A stretch of 34,727 nt of DNA, from NCBI GenBank assembly GCA_002494215.1, contig DLBF01000107.1, forward strand, positions 1-34,727, in the 5' to 3' direction. The translations under genes were made by a program, and so were the position numbers. Under the pieces are notes generated by a model. The model was not told where the DNA came from, searched no databases, and saw only the letters and a program-made list of their open reading frames with translations. Origin of the DNA: Prevotellaceae bacterium UBA7028 (GTDB lineage Bacteria; Bacteroidota; Bacteroidia; Bacteroidales; Bacteroidaceae). Below, piece after piece: positions 16,911 through 25,784 of this stretch (the stretch's first letter is position 1; each line of letters begins with the position of its first letter).

Positions 16911-16943
16911 GCAAACTTCTCCGATTATTCTTATAAATAACAT

Positions 16944-16987
16944 AAAGCCGCTGATGCTCAAGAAATTGCGTCTGCGGCTTTCTTTAT
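16944..16987. terminator. Terminator between convergent ribH and the DEAD-box gene
   Basis: AAAGCCGC (16944-16951) pairs with GCGGCTTT (16974-16981). The stem extends through a T-T mismatch into GATGC / GCGTC. A T-rich tail follows on the plus strand, so it serves ribH best; its tail overlaps the helicase stop codon. Confidence 0.8.
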
Positions 16988-18237
16988 GATTTCTTCTGTG
17001 AATCACTCTTCTTTTTTGGCTTTCCTTTGTATTTGCCGTGATTTTTAGAGTGATATTTTCTCTTTGACTTTGGCTTTGTTTCTTTGTTGTAAACAGGACC
17101 TTCGCCTAATGATTGGGGTATGGGAAGCTTCTCTACGTCCTTCTCCAAGAAACGCTCTATACGTGCAAAGTACTGCTGGTCTTTGTCAGAAACCAAGGTA
17201 ATCGAACGTCCGTTCTTGCCAGCTCTTGCCGTTCTGCCGATTCGGTGAACATAGTCCTCCTTGTCGTGTGGAACATCGTAGTTGATAACCAATTGAATAT
17301 CGTCAATATCGATACCACGGGCAACAATGTCTGTGGCCACCAGAATGTCTATTTTGCCACTGCGGAACTGATACATTACCTCGTCGCGTTCCGACTGGTC
17401 GAGGTCGCTGTGCATAGCCTTGGCCTTATATCCAGCCCTAATGATGCTGATGGCCAAGTCCTTTGTTTTCACCTTGCTACTGGTAAAGATAATAACCCTT
17501 TCGGGCTTACGTTCCTTGAATATCTCCTTAACGATACCCAACTTCTGTGTCTCGTAACAGATGTAAGCGCTCTGTGAGATTCCTTCGGCAGGTTTACTCA
17601 GCGAAAGCTTTACCTCAACGGGATCCTTTAGCAACTGGTGTGCCAGCTGTAGGATATCCTTGGGCATGGTGGCACTGAACATGATGGTCTGATGGTTCTC
17701 TGGCAGCTGCTTGGCAATCTGCAGAATATCGTCGCAGAATCCCATATCCAGCATACGGTCTGCTTCGTCGAGGATAAAGAATGAGACCTTGCTTAAATCT
17801 ATATTACCTAATGTAATATGGCTGATAAGGCGTCCGGGGGTAGCAATGATAACATCTGCACCATTCTGCATGCCGCGTTTCTCCTGCTCGTATCGAATGC
17901 CGTCGTTACCTCCGTAAACAGCAATACTGCTGACGTTGCTCAGATAATAAGAGAACCCTTGCATGGCTTGGTCTATCTGTTGTGCCAATTCACGGGTGGG
18001 GGACATGATGACGCAGTTGATAGCGTCCTTCGGGTATCCGCCATCTTCCAGCAAACTAAGCACAGGAAGCAGGTAAGCAGCCGTCTTTCCTGTACCAGTC
18101 TGGGCAATACCCATGATGTCCCTGCCTTCCAAAATAGGCGGGATAGAGTGCTCCTGGATAGGAGTGGTCTCGGTGAAGTTCATATCATCGAGTGCGTCAA
18201 GCACCAAGTCGTTCAAGTCTAAATCGTAAAAATCCAT
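16984..18237 (-). CDS. DEAD-box RNA helicase (RhlE-like)
   Basis: ATP-dependent RNA helicase, 417 aa from the ATG at 18237. The frame is open to 18315, but the extra 26 residues would overlap lptG and lack family similarity. Motifs in order: Q motif TTPIQEHSIP, Walker A AQTGTGKT, PTRELAQQ, TPGRL, ILDEADRMLDMGF, SATMP, VATDIVARGIDI and HRIGRTARAG. The last ~35 residues are a lysine-rich tail, as in many cold-shock or ribosome-assembly DEAD proteins. It is the last gene of the lon-tgt-lptG operon, 7 bp after lptG. A role in ribosome biogenesis or mRNA decay is inferred. Confidence 0.93.
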   Translation of the reverse strand: MDFYDLDLNDLVLDALDDMNFTETTPIQEHSIPPILEGRDIMGIAQTGTGKTAAYLLPVLSLLEDGGYPKDAINCVIMSPTRELAQQIDQAMQGFSYYLSNVSSIAVYGGNDGIRYEQEKRGMQNGADVIIATPGRLISHITLGNIDLSKVSFFILDEADRMLDMGFCDDILQIAKQLPENHQTIMFSATMPKDILQLAHQLLKDPVEVKLSLSKPAEGISQSAYICYETQKLGIVKEIFKERKPERVIIFTSSKVKTKDLAISIIRAGYKAKAMHSDLDQSERDEVMYQFRSGKIDILVATDIVARGIDIDDIQLVINYDVPHDKEDYVHRIGRTARAGKNGRSITLVSDKDQQYFARIERFLEKDVEKLPIPQSLGEGPVYNKETKPKSKRKYHSKNHGKYKGKPKKKSDSQKKS

Positions 18238-18244
18238 TGTTCTG

Positions 18245-19348
18245 TTATCTGGGTGCCTTCTTATAAAGATACCATGCAATAAAGGTAAATAATATGTTCG
18301 GAATCCATGCCGCAAGCATGGGGTATAATCCTGCGTTTATACAGAAGGATGCGGATACCGTCTGTAATAGAATGTATGTGGCACTTAGGCCAATGCCTGC
18401 GCCCAAAGCCAGTCCCATTCCGCCCTTACGCTTCCTCGAGGAGAGCGACATGCCGATGGTTGACAGTATGAATGCTGCAAAGGGCGTTGCATAGCGTTTG
18501 TGGTATTCCACCTCAAAGACCTTCAGGTTTTTGCTTCCTCTGTCCTTCTGTTTCTCTATGTATGCCAGCAGCTCCTTGTTTGTCATTGTCTCCTGCATGT
18601 TACGTGTGAACAGGAAGTCGTTGGGTTCGATGGCAATGATGGAGTCGATGCTATTATAGTGCGTAATCTTTTCGCGATAACCATGTAGCTCGCGAATGGT
18701 AACATTGTTCAGTGTCCAGTGGTTGCGTACATCGCTAAGGGTATCATATTTAACAGTACCTGCTGTAAGGTGCGAAACCAACTTCTTTCCCTTGAACTTA
18801 TCCAGATTAAAGTGTATTCCTGTCTTGGTGATACCGTCGAAATGCTCCATGTAGGCAATGACACCGTCTTCCAACTGAAGCTGAACGCGGTCGGCATAGG
18901 TGGGATTCTTCTTGTTCTTCTTGTATTGACTTTCGAATGCCAGACGTTTGATGCTGCCACGTGGTATCACTTCGGAACCCAAGTAGAATGTAGCGCAAGC
19001 TATAATCAGTGAGCTGATAAGGTAGGGGACCATCAGTCTCCTGAAACTCATGCCTGTACTGATCATGGCTATAATCTCGCTGTTATCAGCCAGTTTCGAT
19101 GTAAAGAAGATAACGCTCAGGAAGACAAACAACGAACTGAACAGATTCACATAATAGGGGATGAAGTTCAGATAGTATGTAAACAGGATTCCTTTCCAGG
19201 GTGCATGATAGGTGGTGAAGTCGTCCACATGCTCGTTAAAATCGAATACAACGGCAATACTGATAATAAGCAAGATAGAGAAGATGTAGGTTCCCAGGAA
19301 CTTGCCTATCAGATATCTGTCTATTCGTTTTAAGAATGGAATCTTCAT
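18245..19348 (-). CDS. lptG: LptF/LptG-family lipopolysaccharide export permease
   Basis: Inner-membrane subunit of the Lpt ABC transporter that moves LPS to the outer membrane. The 367-aa protein has N-terminal membrane helices (GTYIFSILLIISIAVVF, LFSSLFVFLSVIFFTSKL, MVPYLISSLIIACATFYLG), a periplasmic beta-rich middle (~residues 125-285) and C-terminal helices near FAAFILSTIGMSLSSRKRKGG and LAAWIPNILFTFIAWYL. The SEIIAMISTGMSFRRL coupling region is characteristic. It lies 9 bp downstream of tgt in the operon. LptF and LptG are hard to tell apart from sequence alone; G is favoured. Confidence 0.9.
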   Translation of the reverse strand: MKIPFLKRIDRYLIGKFLGTYIFSILLIISIAVVFDFNEHVDDFTTYHAPWKGILFTYYLNFIPYYVNLFSSLFVFLSVIFFTSKLADNSEIIAMISTGMSFRRLMVPYLISSLIIACATFYLGSEVIPRGSIKRLAFESQYKKNKKNPTYADRVQLQLEDGVIAYMEHFDGITKTGIHFNLDKFKGKKLVSHLTAGTVKYDTLSDVRNHWTLNNVTIRELHGYREKITHYNSIDSIIAIEPNDFLFTRNMQETMTNKELLAYIEKQKDRGSKNLKVFEVEYHKRYATPFAAFILSTIGMSLSSRKRKGGMGLALGAGIGLSATYILLQTVSASFCINAGLYPMLAAWIPNILFTFIAWYLYKKAPR

Positions 19349-19357
19349 GTTTGGTGT

Positions 19358-20488
19358 TTACAATCTGTTAGTCACTTTTCTTATCATTCCGCTCTTCCAC
19401 GTAGAATAATCTCCTGCCAGGATGTGTTTTCTGGCTTCCTTCACAAGCCATAGATAGAATGCCAGGTTGTGGATAGAAGCAATCTCCAGTGCCAACAGCT
19501 CCTGCGCCTTGAAGAGGTGGTGCAGGTAGGCACGTGAATAGAACACGTCAACATCAGCTGTGCCGTTGGGGTCAATGGGCGAGAAATCGTCCTCCCATTT
19601 TTTGTTGCGCATATTCATGATACCCTCGCTGGTAAACAGCATGGCGTTACGTCCGTTGCGGGTTGGCATCACACAGTCAAACATATCCACTCCACGTTCT
19701 ATGGCTTCGAGCAGGTTGGCTGGTGTTCCTACGCCCATCAGATAGCGAGGCTTATCCTTAGGCAGAATCTCGTTTACCACCTCAATCATTTCGTACATGA
19801 CATCGGTTGGCTCTCCTACAGCCAGTCCGCCTATGGCATTTCCGTCGGCACCTTTGCTGGCTACAAACTCAGCGCTCTGCTTACGCAGTTCGGCATAGGT
19901 ACATCCCTGAACAATGGGGAAGAGGCTCTGCTGGTAGCCATACAGGGGTTCTGTCTCGTTGAATCTCTTGAAGCATCTGTCCAACCAGCGGTGTGTAAGT
20001 CCCAGACTCTTCTTGGCATAGTTGAAATCGCTAGTTCCTGGTGGACATTCATCCAAAGCCATGATGATATCAGCGCCTATGCTTCGTTCTATATCCATCA
20101 CCTTCTCAGGTGTGAAGATATGCTTGCTACCGTCTATATGGCTGCGGAATGTACAACCTTCCTCGGTAAGTTTTCTGATTCCTGTTAGTGAGAATACCTG
20201 AAAACCGCCGCTGTCCGTCAGGATAGGCTTATCCCAACCATTGAACTTGTGCAATCCTCCAGCCTTCTCCAGAATGGAGGTGCCAGGGCGAAGGTATAGA
20301 TGATAGGTGTTGCCCAGAATGATCTGTGCCTGCACCTGTGTCTTCAGGTCATTGACCGTAAGGCCCTTAACACTACCCACCGTGCCGACTGGCATGAAGA
20401 TAGGAGTCTCGATCTGCCCGTGGTCAGTTGTTATAAGACCAGCGCGTGCTGAAGTCTTGTCATCCGTATGTAATAGTTGGAATGTCAT
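19358..20488 (-). CDS. tgt: tRNA-guanine transglycosylase lacking the zinc cysteines
   Basis: Exchanges guanine 34 of GUN-anticodon tRNAs for preQ1 in queuosine synthesis. At 376 aa it has the family size. Motifs: IFMPVGTVGSVKGL, LTDSGGFQVFSL (base-binding Asp), GLAVGEP and MFDCVMPTRNGRN (catalytic Asp region). In E. coli the next segment carries the zinc ligands CxCxxC. Here the aligned stretch is DPNGTADVDVFYSRAYLHH with no cysteine, while the later histidine (IHNLAFY) is kept. The DNA was checked directly at 19550-19600. The ATG at 20488 overlaps the lon stop by 4 bp. Confidence 0.94.
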   Translation of the reverse strand: MTFQLLHTDDKTSARAGLITTDHGQIETPIFMPVGTVGSVKGLTVNDLKTQVQAQIILGNTYHLYLRPGTSILEKAGGLHKFNGWDKPILTDSGGFQVFSLTGIRKLTEEGCTFRSHIDGSKHIFTPEKVMDIERSIGADIIMALDECPPGTSDFNYAKKSLGLTHRWLDRCFKRFNETEPLYGYQQSLFPIVQGCTYAELRKQSAEFVASKGADGNAIGGLAVGEPTDVMYEMIEVVNEILPKDKPRYLMGVGTPANLLEAIERGVDMFDCVMPTRNGRNAMLFTSEGIMNMRNKKWEDDFSPIDPNGTADVDVFYSRAYLHHLFKAQELLALEIASIHNLAFYLWLVKEARKHILAGDYSTWKSGMIRKVTNRL

Positions 20489-22956
20489 GCTACTACGTCC
20501 TTCTTTTCATCTTCAATCTTGAACTCAATGGCATTCTTCACCTTCTCGTCCAGCAAGGCAAACTCCAGGACATCAGCTATTGTCTCCACGTAGTGGAAGG
20601 TAAGTCCGGTCAGATACATCTGTGGTATCTCGTCAATATCCTTTCTGTTGTCTTGGCAGATAACGATGTCTGTTATACCTGCTCGTTTGGCAGCCAGAAT
20701 CTTTTCCTTGATACCGCCTACGGGAAGAACCTTGCCACGCAGTGTTATCTCGCCCGTCATAGCCAGGTTCTTGCGTACCTTACGTTGTGTCAGTATGCTG
20801 GCAATACTTGTCGCGATAGTGACACCTGCGCTGGGTCCATCTTTGGGAACGGCACCTTCAGGAACATGAATATGAATATTGTAATTATCGAAGATGCGGA
20901 TGTCTATGTTCAAGTCCTCGGCATGAGCCTTGATGTACTCGAGTGCCAGCATGGCGCTTTCCTTCATCACATCACCCAGGTTACCTGTGAGGGTCAGCTT
21001 GGCAGCTTTACCCTTGCTGAGACTGGTCTCTATAAAGAGAATCTCGCCGCCTACGCTGGTCCATGCAAGGCCAGTCACAACGCCAGCAAACTCGTTGCCC
21101 TGATAGATGTCGCGGTTGAAGATGGGCTTGCCCAGCAACTCCTCGATATAGCTTTCGTTGATGACGAGCTTGTCGCTCACTTCACCTTTAGCTACTTTCA
21201 GGGCTATCTTACGGAACAATTTGTCAATCTGCTTCTCCAAGCCACGGACACCACTCTCGCGGGTATATTTCTCGATGAGGAATTCCAGGGATTTCTTGGG
21301 CAGTTTCAGATTGTTGAAGTCGTCCAGACCGTTCTCAATCTTCTTCTTAGGAACGAGGTGGCGCTTGCCAATCTCAATCTTTTCCTCCGTGATGTATCCG
21401 CTCAGTTCTATCAGCTCCATTCTGTCCAGCAGGGGACGGGGAATGGTGTTGGTATCATTGGCTGTGGCGATGAACATAACCTGACTGAGGTCATAGTCCA
21501 TATCCAGATAGTTATCGTGGAAAGCGTTGTTCTGCTCAGGGTCGAGCACCTCCAATAGGGCAGAAGAAGGGTCACCGTTGACGTTGTTGGTTGATATCTT
21601 GTCAATCTCGTCCAGAATAAAGACGGGGTTGCCGCTTCCTGCCTTCTGCATACCCTTGATGATTCTACCGGGCATGGCTCCGATGTATGTTCTGCGGTGG
21701 CCGCGTACTTCACTCTCGTCATGAACGCCACCCAAGCTTATTCTTACATATTTTCTGTTCAGTGCGCTGGCAATGCTTTTGCCAAGACTGGTTTTTCCCA
21801 CTCCTGGAGGGCCATACAGACAGATGATAGGGCTCTTCTTGTCCTTGCGCATTTTCAGCACTGCCAGATGTTCCAGGATACGCTCCTTCACCTTCTCCAT
21901 TCCATAGTGATCGTGATTCAATATCTTCTCGGCATTGGCGATATTCATATTGTCACGTGTGTATTCGTTCCAAGGCAATTGTATGATGGTTTGCAGGTAG
22001 GTAAGCTGGACATTGTAGTCGGGTGACTGTATGTTTATTCTGCCAAGTTTGGCCACTTCCTTCAAGAAGTATTCGCGTGCCTCCTTGCTCCATTTCTTGG
22101 TTTCGGCCTCTTGTTTCAGTCTGGCAATATCCTCCTGCTTGACAGAGATTTCGTCTTTATTACCCAACTCGGCCTGAATGTTTTTTACCTCCTGCATAAG
22201 GAAGTATTCACGCTGCTGCTGGTCCAGGTCGGACTGCGTCTTGCGTTCGATGTTACGCTTGATGTTGGCCAAATCCAACAGATTGTTGATTACGCGAATG
22301 CAGTTTGCAAGCCTGTCGTGTTCTGTCTCACTGGCCAGAAGCTGGTATTTTTGCTTCACATCAATAGGCAGATAGCTGCAGTAGATGTTCAGCATGAATG
22401 TAGAAGTGGGCAGTCCGCTCAGGAAGTTCGTTATCTCTGATGGATAGTTGTCCAGCAGGTGAGTCAGATTATGGAACTTCTCCTTCAGGATATTCAGCAT
22501 GGCATAGTACTCCTCTCTTTCTGGTTCAGAGGGCACGATGTCCGTTCTGTCTGCCACAATACCTTCGTATCCGTTCTTTGTATGGTTGAACTCAACAATC
22601 TCAACCCTGTTCATAGCCTGCAGCAATGCCGTATAGGTATTGTCGGGCAACTTCATCAGGTGAACCAGTCTGCAAGCGCATCCCAGGGGGTACAAATCCT
22701 CGATATATGGCGAGTTTACATCCTCCTGCTTCTGCGAGAATGTAGCAATTATACCGTCACCCTTTTCGGCCATCTTAACGGCCTTTATGCTATTTGATCT
22801 TCCTACGGTAATGGGGATAATGGTACCAGGGAACAAGGTATTGTCCCTTAGTGGTAGTATAGGCATTTTACCTTCGTTGTGTTCGTGAATCAGTTTTTCT
22901 GAATCAGGATTGAATTCTGCAACGAATGAAAGATGTGGTTTCTTGATTTCTAACAT
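20485..22956 (-). CDS. lon: ATP-dependent protease Lon
   Basis: Cytoplasmic AAA+ serine protease, 823 aa. Domains: an N-terminal substrate-binding domain (~30-230, from MPILPLRDNTLFPGTIIPI), a coiled-coil middle, an AAA+ module with Walker A GPPGVGKTSLGKS and Walker B FILDEIDKIS, and a C-terminal protease domain with S709 in PKDGPSAG and K752 in GGIKEKILAA forming the Ser-Lys dyad. It is the first gene of the operon lon-tgt-lptG-DEAD helicase. A -7 element lies ~47 bp upstream. No CIRCE-like inverted repeat was seen. Confidence 0.97.
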   Translation of the reverse strand: MLEIKKPHLSFVAEFNPDSEKLIHEHNEGKMPILPLRDNTLFPGTIIPITVGRSNSIKAVKMAEKGDGIIATFSQKQEDVNSPYIEDLYPLGCACRLVHLMKLPDNTYTALLQAMNRVEIVEFNHTKNGYEGIVADRTDIVPSEPEREEYYAMLNILKEKFHNLTHLLDNYPSEITNFLSGLPTSTFMLNIYCSYLPIDVKQKYQLLASETEHDRLANCIRVINNLLDLANIKRNIERKTQSDLDQQQREYFLMQEVKNIQAELGNKDEISVKQEDIARLKQEAETKKWSKEAREYFLKEVAKLGRINIQSPDYNVQLTYLQTIIQLPWNEYTRDNMNIANAEKILNHDHYGMEKVKERILEHLAVLKMRKDKKSPIICLYGPPGVGKTSLGKSIASALNRKYVRISLGGVHDESEVRGHRRTYIGAMPGRIIKGMQKAGSGNPVFILDEIDKISTNNVNGDPSSALLEVLDPEQNNAFHDNYLDMDYDLSQVMFIATANDTNTIPRPLLDRMELIELSGYITEEKIEIGKRHLVPKKKIENGLDDFNNLKLPKKSLEFLIEKYTRESGVRGLEKQIDKLFRKIALKVAKGEVSDKLVINESYIEELLGKPIFNRDIYQGNEFAGVVTGLAWTSVGGEILFIETSLSKGKAAKLTLTGNLGDVMKESAMLALEYIKAHAEDLNIDIRIFDNYNIHIHVPEGAVPKDGPSAGVTIATSIASILTQRKVRKNLAMTGEITLRGKVLPVGGIKEKILAAKRAGITDIVICQDNRKDIDEIPQMYLTGLTFHYVETIADVLEFALLDEKVKNAIEFKIEDEKKDVVA

Positions 22957-23002
22957 AGATATTTACAAGTCAATTTATGAGATGCAATTTTATTTAAGTT
23001 TG

Positions 23003-23010
23003 CAAAGGTA
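23003..23010 (-). promoter_or_regulatory. -7 element of the lon operon
   Basis: TACCTTTG on the minus strand fits TAnnTTTG. It lies 46 bp before the lon ATG. No good -33 box is visible at 19-21 bp. Confidence 0.5.
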
Positions 23011-23082
23011 TATAAAATAATCCAGTTTTTTGTGAGTACGGATATTAAAATATGTATAAAGGCACTTTTTGTCTTTGTAACA

Positions 23083-23114
23083 TTTCTATTATTAATATAT
23101 TTTCTGTATTTTTG
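23083..23114 (+). promoter_or_regulatory. Promoter of the 23142 gene
   Basis: -7 box TATTTTTG at 23107-23114, with TTTC at 23083-23086 as a near-consensus -33 box, 20 bp spacing. It is divergent from the lon promoter. Confidence 0.5.
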
Positions 23115-23141
23115 CACACGTTTTGTTAAAATTGTTACCGA

Positions 23142-23684
23142 ATGAATTTATATTTGAGATACTTCGACAGCGAAGTTTTTGCCTATACCCTTGATGAAGC
23201 TTTTGATTTTCTGCAGTCCATTCCCGAGGTTGATTTGGATGAGTTTCTGATGAATGACATTGCGCAGTATGTTGATAGCAGTAACATGTACCCCAAGCGT
23301 TACAAGGTGCATGGTAAGGCATACTTTATTATCATCAAGACGACGGCTGCCAATATGGAGGAGTTCAAGAACAATGGTGCTGCTGCACATGATGGTCAGG
23401 CCGAGACGCCTAAGTCAAAGACGGATGTCTTCTCTGACTACAATCCCGGATGGTACGATGGCTCTCTGATGTTCAAGAGAGTTATTCCCATTCCACAGAC
23501 TCAGAAGTTCCAATATGTTGACACTTTCTTTGTTGCACGTGTCAAGGCTATCAGCAAGCAGGACTGCTACAACAAGATCATCGATCACCTGCGTTCACGT
23601 AGCGATATCGATACTAGAAGCCAGTTCCCCAGCATAAAGGGACGTAACTTCGAATGTATTTTTCACGGAATGGATATAGAATAA
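23142..23684 (+). CDS. Conserved hypothetical protein, 180 aa
   Basis: I do not recognise a named domain. The protein is soluble, with no signal peptide or membrane helix, acidic in the first third (LDEAFDFLQSIPEVDLDEFLMNDIAQYV) and more basic toward the end. A low-complexity linker (~residues 79-95, rich in N, A, E, K) separates two parts that each contain beta-like strands (RYKVHGKAYFIIIKTTA and QYVDTFFVARVKAIS). The second part ends in a helix (KQDCYNKIIDHLRSRSDI). The gene has its own promoter and is followed 20 bp later by a GH25 lysozyme gene, so the two are probably cotranscribed. A role connected with that enzyme is only guilt by association. Confidence 0.7.
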   Translation: MNLYLRYFDSEVFAYTLDEAFDFLQSIPEVDLDEFLMNDIAQYVDSSNMYPKRYKVHGKAYFIIIKTTAANMEEFKNNGAAAHDGQAETPKSKTDVFSDYNPGWYDGSLMFKRVIPIPQTQKFQYVDTFFVARVKAISKQDCYNKIIDHLRSRSDIDTRSQFPSIKGRNFECIFHGMDIE

Positions 23685-23704
23685 CATAATCTGTTCCTGA
23701 TTTC

Positions 23705-24520
23705 GTGAAACCGTCATCTCTTAGCATCTTATTATTATTTGGTTGCTGTCTCTTTGTCCACGCCGATAAGAAGCGCAAGACAGAGATAGAGAAGCATTAT
23801 GCGCAGGAATATATTGTGCCTATTCCTGACCCGATATGCAAGCCTGATATGCCAGAGAAGCCTCTGTTGGCAGTACCTGAACTAAGGCTTCATTCCATCA
23901 GACCTTACAAGGAGCCGTCTATCTACGGCATTGACGTTTCGCACCATCAGGGCTCCATCAACTGGAACATGGTGGCTACAGATGCCAATGTGGGCTATGT
24001 GTATATAAAGGGAACGGAATCAACATCGCACGTCGATGACGAGTACGAGCGAAACATTCGCGAGGCCAGGAGGAATGGTATCCCCGTTGGCACATATCAT
24101 TTCTTCAGTCCCAAGGCCAGCGGATTGGTGCAGTTCCAGAACTTTGCTTCCAATTTCGACATTAAGATGCAGGATCTGATTCCTGTTGTGGATGTTGAGC
24201 ATAGGGGTAGGGTGTCTTTGGCTTATTTTCATGCCCAGTTAAAGACACTTCTCGAGGAGATAGAGCGTGCTTATGGTGTTAAGCCCATCATCTATACAGG
24301 TGTGAATTTTTATAACAAATATCTCTCTGGCATGTACAAAAAATACAAGTTTTTTATTGCCAGATATAATTCAGAGGAGCAGCCCGAGCTCTGTGACGAT
24401 GTTCCCATCCTCATGTGGCAGTTTACGCCACAGGGCTATGTTAATGGTATCAGGGGCCATGTGGACCGTAGTTGCCTCTTGGACAACTACAGCCTACAGG
24501 ATATCCTTCTTCCCCGTTGA
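23705..24520 (+). CDS. Glycoside hydrolase family 25 lysozyme, exported
   Basis: Muramidase-type enzyme cleaving peptidoglycan. It starts with GTG at 23705, giving a signal peptide KPSSLSILLLFGCCLFVHA. After a short linker the GH25 domain runs from IYGIDVSHHQGSINW (~residue 77) to the end. The catalytic acidic residues fall in IPVVDVEHRG (DxE motif), and VGYVYIKGTES, GTYHFFSP and FFIARYNSEEQPEL follow the family order. The 271-aa length fits a single-domain member. In Bacteroidota such enzymes may act in self cell-wall turnover or against competitors; context does not decide. It converges with the MBL hydrolase gene, whose stop is 3 bp away, with no terminator visible between. Confidence 0.92.
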   Translation: MKPSSLSILLLFGCCLFVHADKKRKTEIEKHYAQEYIVPIPDPICKPDMPEKPLLAVPELRLHSIRPYKEPSIYGIDVSHHQGSINWNMVATDANVGYVYIKGTESTSHVDDEYERNIREARRNGIPVGTYHFFSPKASGLVQFQNFASNFDIKMQDLIPVVDVEHRGRVSLAYFHAQLKTLLEEIERAYGVKPIIYTGVNFYNKYLSGMYKKYKFFIARYNSEEQPELCDDVPILMWQFTPQGYVNGIRGHVDRSCLLDNYSLQDILLPR

Positions 24521-24522
24521 TT

Positions 24523-25167
24523 TTACATGTGCAGGTAGGGGTTGTTCATCAACTCCCACTTAATATTGCTTTCAGGTCCGTGTCCGGAATAGATAATGGT
24601 TTCTGGTGGCAATGTGATAATCTTGTTCTTTATACTGTTCAGCTCGTCCGTAAGGTTGCCACCTGGCAGGTCGGTACGTCCGATGCTTCCTTTGAACAAA
24701 GTGTCGCCGGTGAACAGCGTGTGGGCTGACTCGATGTAGAAGCTCAGTCCGCCTGGTGTATGGCCGGGTGTGTGCAGCACCTTAATGACGGTATCGCCCA
24801 ATTGCAGGGTTTCGCCTTCGTTAAGATAACGCTCTATGGAAGGCAGGTTCCAGTTCATAGACAGGCGGAACATGGTTGTCATCTCTGGTGCCTCGTTGTA
24901 TATGCTTTCGTCTGCTGCATGGCATAGAGGGTTCAGGCCGTAAGTCTCCTCGATGAAAGACAAGCCCCAGATATGGTCGAAGTGCATGTGCGTCTGCAGG
25001 GCGTATTTCAATTTCAGTTTATCATTGGCTATGAAATCGCTGATGATAGCATTTTCCCTTTGGTTACTCATGCCAGCATCGATGATGGCGGCCTCGCGTG
25101 AATCTTCGTCCCAAATAAGGTAGGTGTTTTCTCCTACAGGATTGAATGTGAATGCTTTAGTTAACAT
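24523..25167 (-). CDS. MBL-fold metallo-hydrolase (glyoxalase II-like)
   Basis: Metallo-beta-lactamase fold hydrolase, 214 aa, cytoplasmic. The zinc motif is THMHFDHIWG (HxHxDH), with later ligands in TPGHTPGG, FTGDTLF and the final SGHGPES. The order and size fit the YcbL/glyoxalase-II-like group, which acts on thioesters such as S-lactoylglutathione analogues, but the true substrate is not shown by the sequence. Its start overlaps the end of rsmG by 7 bp, so it is the last gene of a coupled four-gene operon. Confidence 0.88.
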   Translation of the reverse strand: MLTKAFTFNPVGENTYLIWDEDSREAAIIDAGMSNQRENAIISDFIANDKLKLKYALQTHMHFDHIWGLSFIEETYGLNPLCHAADESIYNEAPEMTTMFRLSMNWNLPSIERYLNEGETLQLGDTVIKVLHTPGHTPGGLSFYIESAHTLFTGDTLFKGSIGRTDLPGGNLTDELNSIKNKIITLPPETIIYSGHGPESNIKWELMNNPYLHM

Positions 25168-25784
25168 AGTTGAGTGTAAACGATTTTTTTTGTTTCGAAA
25201 AACGGTTCTTCAAAATAGTCCGTCAGTGGATATATCTCAGTTTGTTTCTTTAGTGGCAGGGTTTCCTTCTCCAGCTCGCCGCCTTTCAGACAGATGATGC
25301 CGTTAGGCAGTGCATTTATTTGCTCTGTGCTGATGTTCTTTTTGATAATTTTTACCAAGTCGGCAAGGGGCATTACGGCACGTGATACCACAAAGTGATA
25401 CTTGTCTTTTATCTCCTCAGCTCTGCACCATTGGGTTGTTACGTTCTTCAGCTGTAGGGCGTTGGCAACCTCCTGGCACACTTTTATCTTTTTGCCTATC
25501 GAGTCCACCAGATGGAATGTTGTCTCAGGGAACATGATAGCCAGGGGAATACCGGGGAATCCGCCTCCTGTGCCTAAGTCCATCACCTTGGTGCCTGGCT
25601 TAAAGCGAATCATCTCGGCAATAGCCAACGAGTGCAGCACGTGGTGCTCATACAGATTGTCGATATCCTTGCGGGATATGACGTTAATCTTGGCATTCCA
25701 GTCATGATACAGTTCGTCCAGTTGTTTGAACTTGTTTATCTGGTCCTCAGTCAGGTGGGGGAAGTATTTGCGTATTATCTCCAT
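25161..25784 (-). CDS. rsmG: 16S rRNA (guanine527-N7)-methyltransferase RsmG
   Basis: SAM-dependent methyltransferase (GidB) of the 530 loop of 16S rRNA. The 207-aa length is usual. Visible motifs are WNAKINVISRKDIDNLYEHHVLHSL, the SAM-binding loop VMDLGTGGGFPGIPLAI, FHLVDSIGKKIKVCQEV and VVSRAVMPL. The start shares its first base with the end of the lipoprotein gene upstream and its 3' end overlaps the MBL gene, so translation is coupled. Confidence 0.96.
   Translation of the reverse strand: MEIIRKYFPHLTEDQINKFKQLDELYHDWNAKINVISRKDIDNLYEHHVLHSLAIAEMIRFKPGTKVMDLGTGGGFPGIPLAIMFPETTFHLVDSIGKKIKVCQEVANALQLKNVTTQWCRAEEIKDKYHFVVSRAVMPLADLVKIIKKNISTEQINALPNGIICLKGGELEKETLPLKKQTEIYPLTDYFEEPFFETKKIVYTQLC

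Noticed and set aside
20446..21558. Long plus-strand open frame (370 codons) opposite lon
   Set aside because: It lies entirely antisense to the protease domain of a clear lon gene, has no family resemblance and arises from the codon pattern of the real gene.
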